Assembly: GCA_948146395.1 (NCBI GenBank)
Contig: OX411544.1
Span: forward strand, 94,103,232 to 94,167,231
Source of the DNA: Fragum whitleyi
Lineage: Eukaryota > Mollusca > Bivalvia > Cardiida > Cardiidae
DNA: 64,000 nucleotides
Direction of reading: 5' to 3'
The notes below the pieces were generated by a model. The model was given only the letters and a program-made list of their open reading frames with translations. It was not told the origin of the DNA and ran no database searches. Of this stretch, positions 61,387 through 64,000 are shown piece by piece; position 1 is the stretch's first letter; the number at the start of each line of letters is the position of its first letter. The position numbers and the translations under genes were made by a program.

Positions 61387-63235
61387 TCACACCGTACAAA
61401 CGGTTGCGGCGATGACGGGTAAGAGTTAACTACGACAGCACCGGAACATTATGCCGAGGAGACGGTAGGTCAAATATATTTATTCGTGTAAATAAACGAT
61501 TGAAGCTTTGGTATTCTAAAGCAGATAAATGATCGTGTAAGTGTTCAGCGCTTCTTTAGAATAAATCTTTTCTCATATCCCTCCCAAATGAGGCCGCAAT
61601 CATTGATTATTTTGGAGGTTTCCCATGAAAAGTTACGAAATTAGACTTTATGCTATCATATTTCGCCTATTTCCCAAAAAATGCTATGTTAACTTATACA
61701 CCGCTGAAGTCTAATCATCCGCCGATATTTCTTACAAATTTGAAGCCATAATCAAAAAATAAACACACAGCGGGTCCTCAAAGACGACATGTAGTAAGAA
61801 AAATGTTGCCTCTGTAGACAGTCGGAATTTCACGGAGTTGACGTAGATGACATACTGAATTATTTGTGATTGCCGATGTCGACAGACCCATATTCAGATT
61901 CTCGCATAAAAATGATCATTTTTGGTGTCGTATTTTTCAATGACACACCAAAACAAATTAGATCGACATACATGTTGACATTCATGTCCACTATTTTTCA
62001 AATGATGTGTCATATCGAAAAATAATTCAATGGATTTAATGTAGGATTTCAAATACTCACAAACCAAGAAAAAACAGTTGTGATCAGACTGAATATCTCG
62101 TATACGTTTTTTTACTTGTAATTCCAGTGACTTAGTATACATTCGACGAGTCAAAAAAGCATTTCTATTGGAAAACATAGTTGACCTGTCCTTCATTATC
62201 TTTCGTTAACTTTCGATAATATCCACGAGTTCACAAGAATGATTTTTATTTTAGATAAAATAAAATCTTGCTAACATAGCCAGGGATCGAAAAGGAGAAT
62301 TATGAAAAATGAAAAATCTATCCGTTACTTTTCTTAAAGTTTATCTCATTTTATGTATAGGTCACTGAGCAATAGGAAATTACTTCATGCAGATAAATAA
62401 TAAAAGGTGAGAGGGAGATTCGATCTTCGGACCTCTGAACTGCGAATCTCTATCCTTATGGATATAGCTCATTCTATTTTGTTATCACGATTGGTTATAT
62501 AATGTTACTTGAAAGTAATGTTTGCTTATTGTTTATCCATAATCCATTTTTTCATGGTTTATGAGTATTTGAAATCATACATTAAATCCATTGAATTATT
62601 TTTCGATATGACACATCATTTGAAAAATAGTGGAGATGAATGTTAGCATGTATGTCGATCTAAATTGTTTTGGTGTTATTGAAAAATACGACACCAACAA
62701 ATGATCATTTTTATGCGAGAATCTGAATATGGGTCTGTCGACATCGGCAATCACAAATAATTCAGTATGTCATCTACGTCAACTCCGTGAAATTCCGACT
62801 GTCTACAAAGGCAACATTTTTCTTACTACATGTCGTCTTTTAGGACCCGCCGTGTGTTAATTTTTTTGAATTATGGCTTCAAATTTGTAAGAAATATCGG
62901 CGGATGATTAGACTTCAGCTGTGTACAAGTTAAAATGGCATTTATTCAGAGAAAGGCGAAATATGATAGCATAAAGTCTAATTTCGTAACTTTTCATGGG
63001 AATCCTCCAAAATAATCAATGATTGCGGTCTTATTTGGGAGGGATATGAGTAAATATTTATTCTATAGAAGCGCTGAACACTTACACGATCATTTATCTG
63101 CTTTAGAATACCAAAGCTTCAATCGTTAATTTACACGAATAAATTTAATTGACCTATCGTCTCCTCGGCATAATGTTCCGATGCTGTCGTAGTTGACTCT
63201 CACCCGTCATCGCCGCAACCGGTTGTACGGTGTGA
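61387..63235. mobile_element. 1.85-kb foldback element with ~690-bp inverted arms
   Basis: The left arm (61387-62075) and right arm (62545-63235) are reverse complements over nearly their whole length. Examples are CACACCGTACAAACGGTTGC against CCGCAACCGGTTGTACGGTG, AAGTGTTCAGCGCTTCT against AGAAGCGCTGAACACTT, and CCATTGAATTATTTTTCGAT on the right against ATCGAAAAATAATTCAATGG on the left. The spacer is 469 bp. ATTTT borders both ends, a possible 5-bp target duplication but of low complexity. No protein is encoded; a frame at 61894-62196 only crosses the arm and spacer. Confidence 0.88.
62395..62480 (-). mobile_element. tRNA-like segment in the spacer of the foldback element
   Basis: On the minus strand GAGCTATATCCATAAGGATA is followed by CGCAGTTCAGAGGTCCG and a B-box-like AAGATCGAATCTCC. 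It lacks an inverted partner in the arms. The arrangement resembles a worn tRNA or SINE head; no acceptor stem was established. Confidence 0.4.
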
Positions 63236-63353
63236 TTTTTTTCCTTTAAGATCTACTTTCACAACGACCTCCGAAAGTAATGCGAACGACGGCAAGGTGG
63301 CCATAATACCATGAGGTTCTTCGAAAAGAGCCGAGCTGAAAATGGTAATTAAC

Positions 63354-63385
<32 letters not shown>

Positions 63386-63442
63386 CGTTGAAAATTTTGC
63401 GCCGTAGGTTATATCATAAATTTTAAACCGATTCCGTTTCAG
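63236..63442. other. Upstream region with poly-T tract and 3' splice site
   Basis: A T-run of about 28 bases lies near 63356-63385. CCGATTCCGTTTCAG ends at 63442 and reads as a good 3' splice site for the following exon, so this stretch would be intron of a gene whose untranslated first exon is further left. Confidence 0.45.
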
Positions 63443-63684
63443 AACTTATCTGTAGAGAAACAGAATTCCTCTCATTATGGAGGCACAAGGCGATGTAGAT
63501 GACAACGAGGCAGATCCGGGAAGAGACACGGGACAGGCAGATACAGAAGGACAAGTAGATAAACAAGTCGTAGAGCAAAACGGGGACCCTGAATCTGAGA
63601 CCCAGAGGAAACAAAAGGCACAACGTGATCGGGAGCCCCTATTGTTCTGTAAACTCATCTCGGAACACCCGGCTAAAACATTCT
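63443..63684 (+). CDS. First coding exon of an unidentified acidic protein (partial gene)
   Basis: After the 3' splice site the exon carries 34 bp of leader and an ATG at 63477. The frame gives 69 codons plus one base, to T|GTAAGT with GT at 63685-63686. The first 50 residues are hydrophilic and rich in Asp, Glu and Gln (MEAQGDVDDNEADPGRDTGQ at the start), probably disordered; then comes the more ordered EPLLFCKLISEHPAKTF. Codon content differs from the AT-rich surroundings. The remaining exons lie beyond the window. Reading on through the donor adds only a few codons before a stop. Family unknown. Confidence 0.6.
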
Positions 63685-63694
63685 GTAAGTTAAT

Positions 63695-63848
63695 GTAGTG
63701 GATCCGTAATAGTTCCGCAAAGTATCGGAAGTACTGAACTTTTACTGTGTTAACCGAGGTTTCCTATGATTTTCATTAGAAACCCTCGGTCAACATTCTG
63801 AAAGTTTACGAGTTCCAAAATGTTGCAAAACTATTACGGTTCCACTAC
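63695..63848. mobile_element. 154-bp foldback MITE next to a splice donor
   Basis: GTAGTGGATCCGTAATAGTT at the left is inverted as AACTATTACGGTTCCACTAC at the right, and the inner arms CCGAGGTTTC and GAAACCCTCGG surround a 15-base loop at about 63765-63779. It begins eight bases after the donor GT of the upstream exon. The DNA or transcript would form an almost continuous hairpin. Confidence 0.85.
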
Positions 63849-64000
63849 CTTAAACAGTTAGAAAACGGTCGCCGGTTTTGTTTGATAAGGTTGGAGAAAC
63901 ATTAAGCATAGAAAATATGATCATGACTAAATCTAAACGGGAATGTGGGTCATGAAGACGCCCCACAGTAATATTCTATTGAAAGAGATAGAAAAGTGAT

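Noticed and set aside
63423..63658. Minus-strand frames opposite the coding exon at 63477
   Set aside because: Shadows of the plus-strand exon, which has both splice sites.

Overview
The window reads as non-coding-rich eukaryotic nuclear DNA, most likely from a bivalve mollusc. It is AT-rich, genes are split by introns with canonical GT/AG sites, and most of the identifiable sequence is transposable elements. The 145-bp tandem-repeat elements with AGCTCACCTGAGC heads, the tRNA-derived SINEs with a GAAAGCGGCGTTAAAC-type tail and the LINE types are all, to my knowledge, common in bivalve genomes. The species cannot be named from sequence alone.

Host genes are few. A partial coding exon with one in-frame stop occupies the left edge (1-325, minus), next to a promoter-like stretch and a possible plus-strand first exon ending at 469. 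Two paralogous two-coding-exon genes on the minus strand (5349-6587 and 37348-39693) encode small secreted proteins of about 85 and 80 residues that I cannot assign to a known family; splice sites, phases and a conserved 43-residue second exon support them. A first coding exon of an unidentified acidic protein lies at the right edge (63477-63684, plus).

The rest is mobile DNA. LINEs: an I/Jockey-like element with intact ORF1 and broken ORF2 ending in RNase H (23930-29101, plus), a decayed LINE at 41925-43360 (plus) and decayed minus-strand LINE pieces at 50935-53990. Helitron-related non-autonomous (HINE-like) elements: 3081-4624, 46197-48125, a truncated one at 29103-30115, and fragments. 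TIR elements: a Mutator-like MITE family with 9-10 bp target duplications (two copies), a piggyBac-like MITE with TTAA duplications inside a LINE, three TA-flanked mariner/Tc1-like elements (one split by a nested HINE), several foldback elements, and a 4.3-kb element at 11111-15414 whose ends carry regularly spaced copies of the 9-mer ATACGTTAC. SINEs occur at least at 6984, 37776, 50575 and 60434, the last with a perfect 14-bp target duplication.

The nesting gives a relative history: the LINE at 42 kb predates the piggyBac-like MITE, the mariner-like element at 45.3 kb predates its HINE, and three insertions into the intron of the second secreted-peptide gene account for most of the intron length difference between the paralogs. 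No operon, CRISPR array, rRNA or convincingly functional tRNA gene is present.
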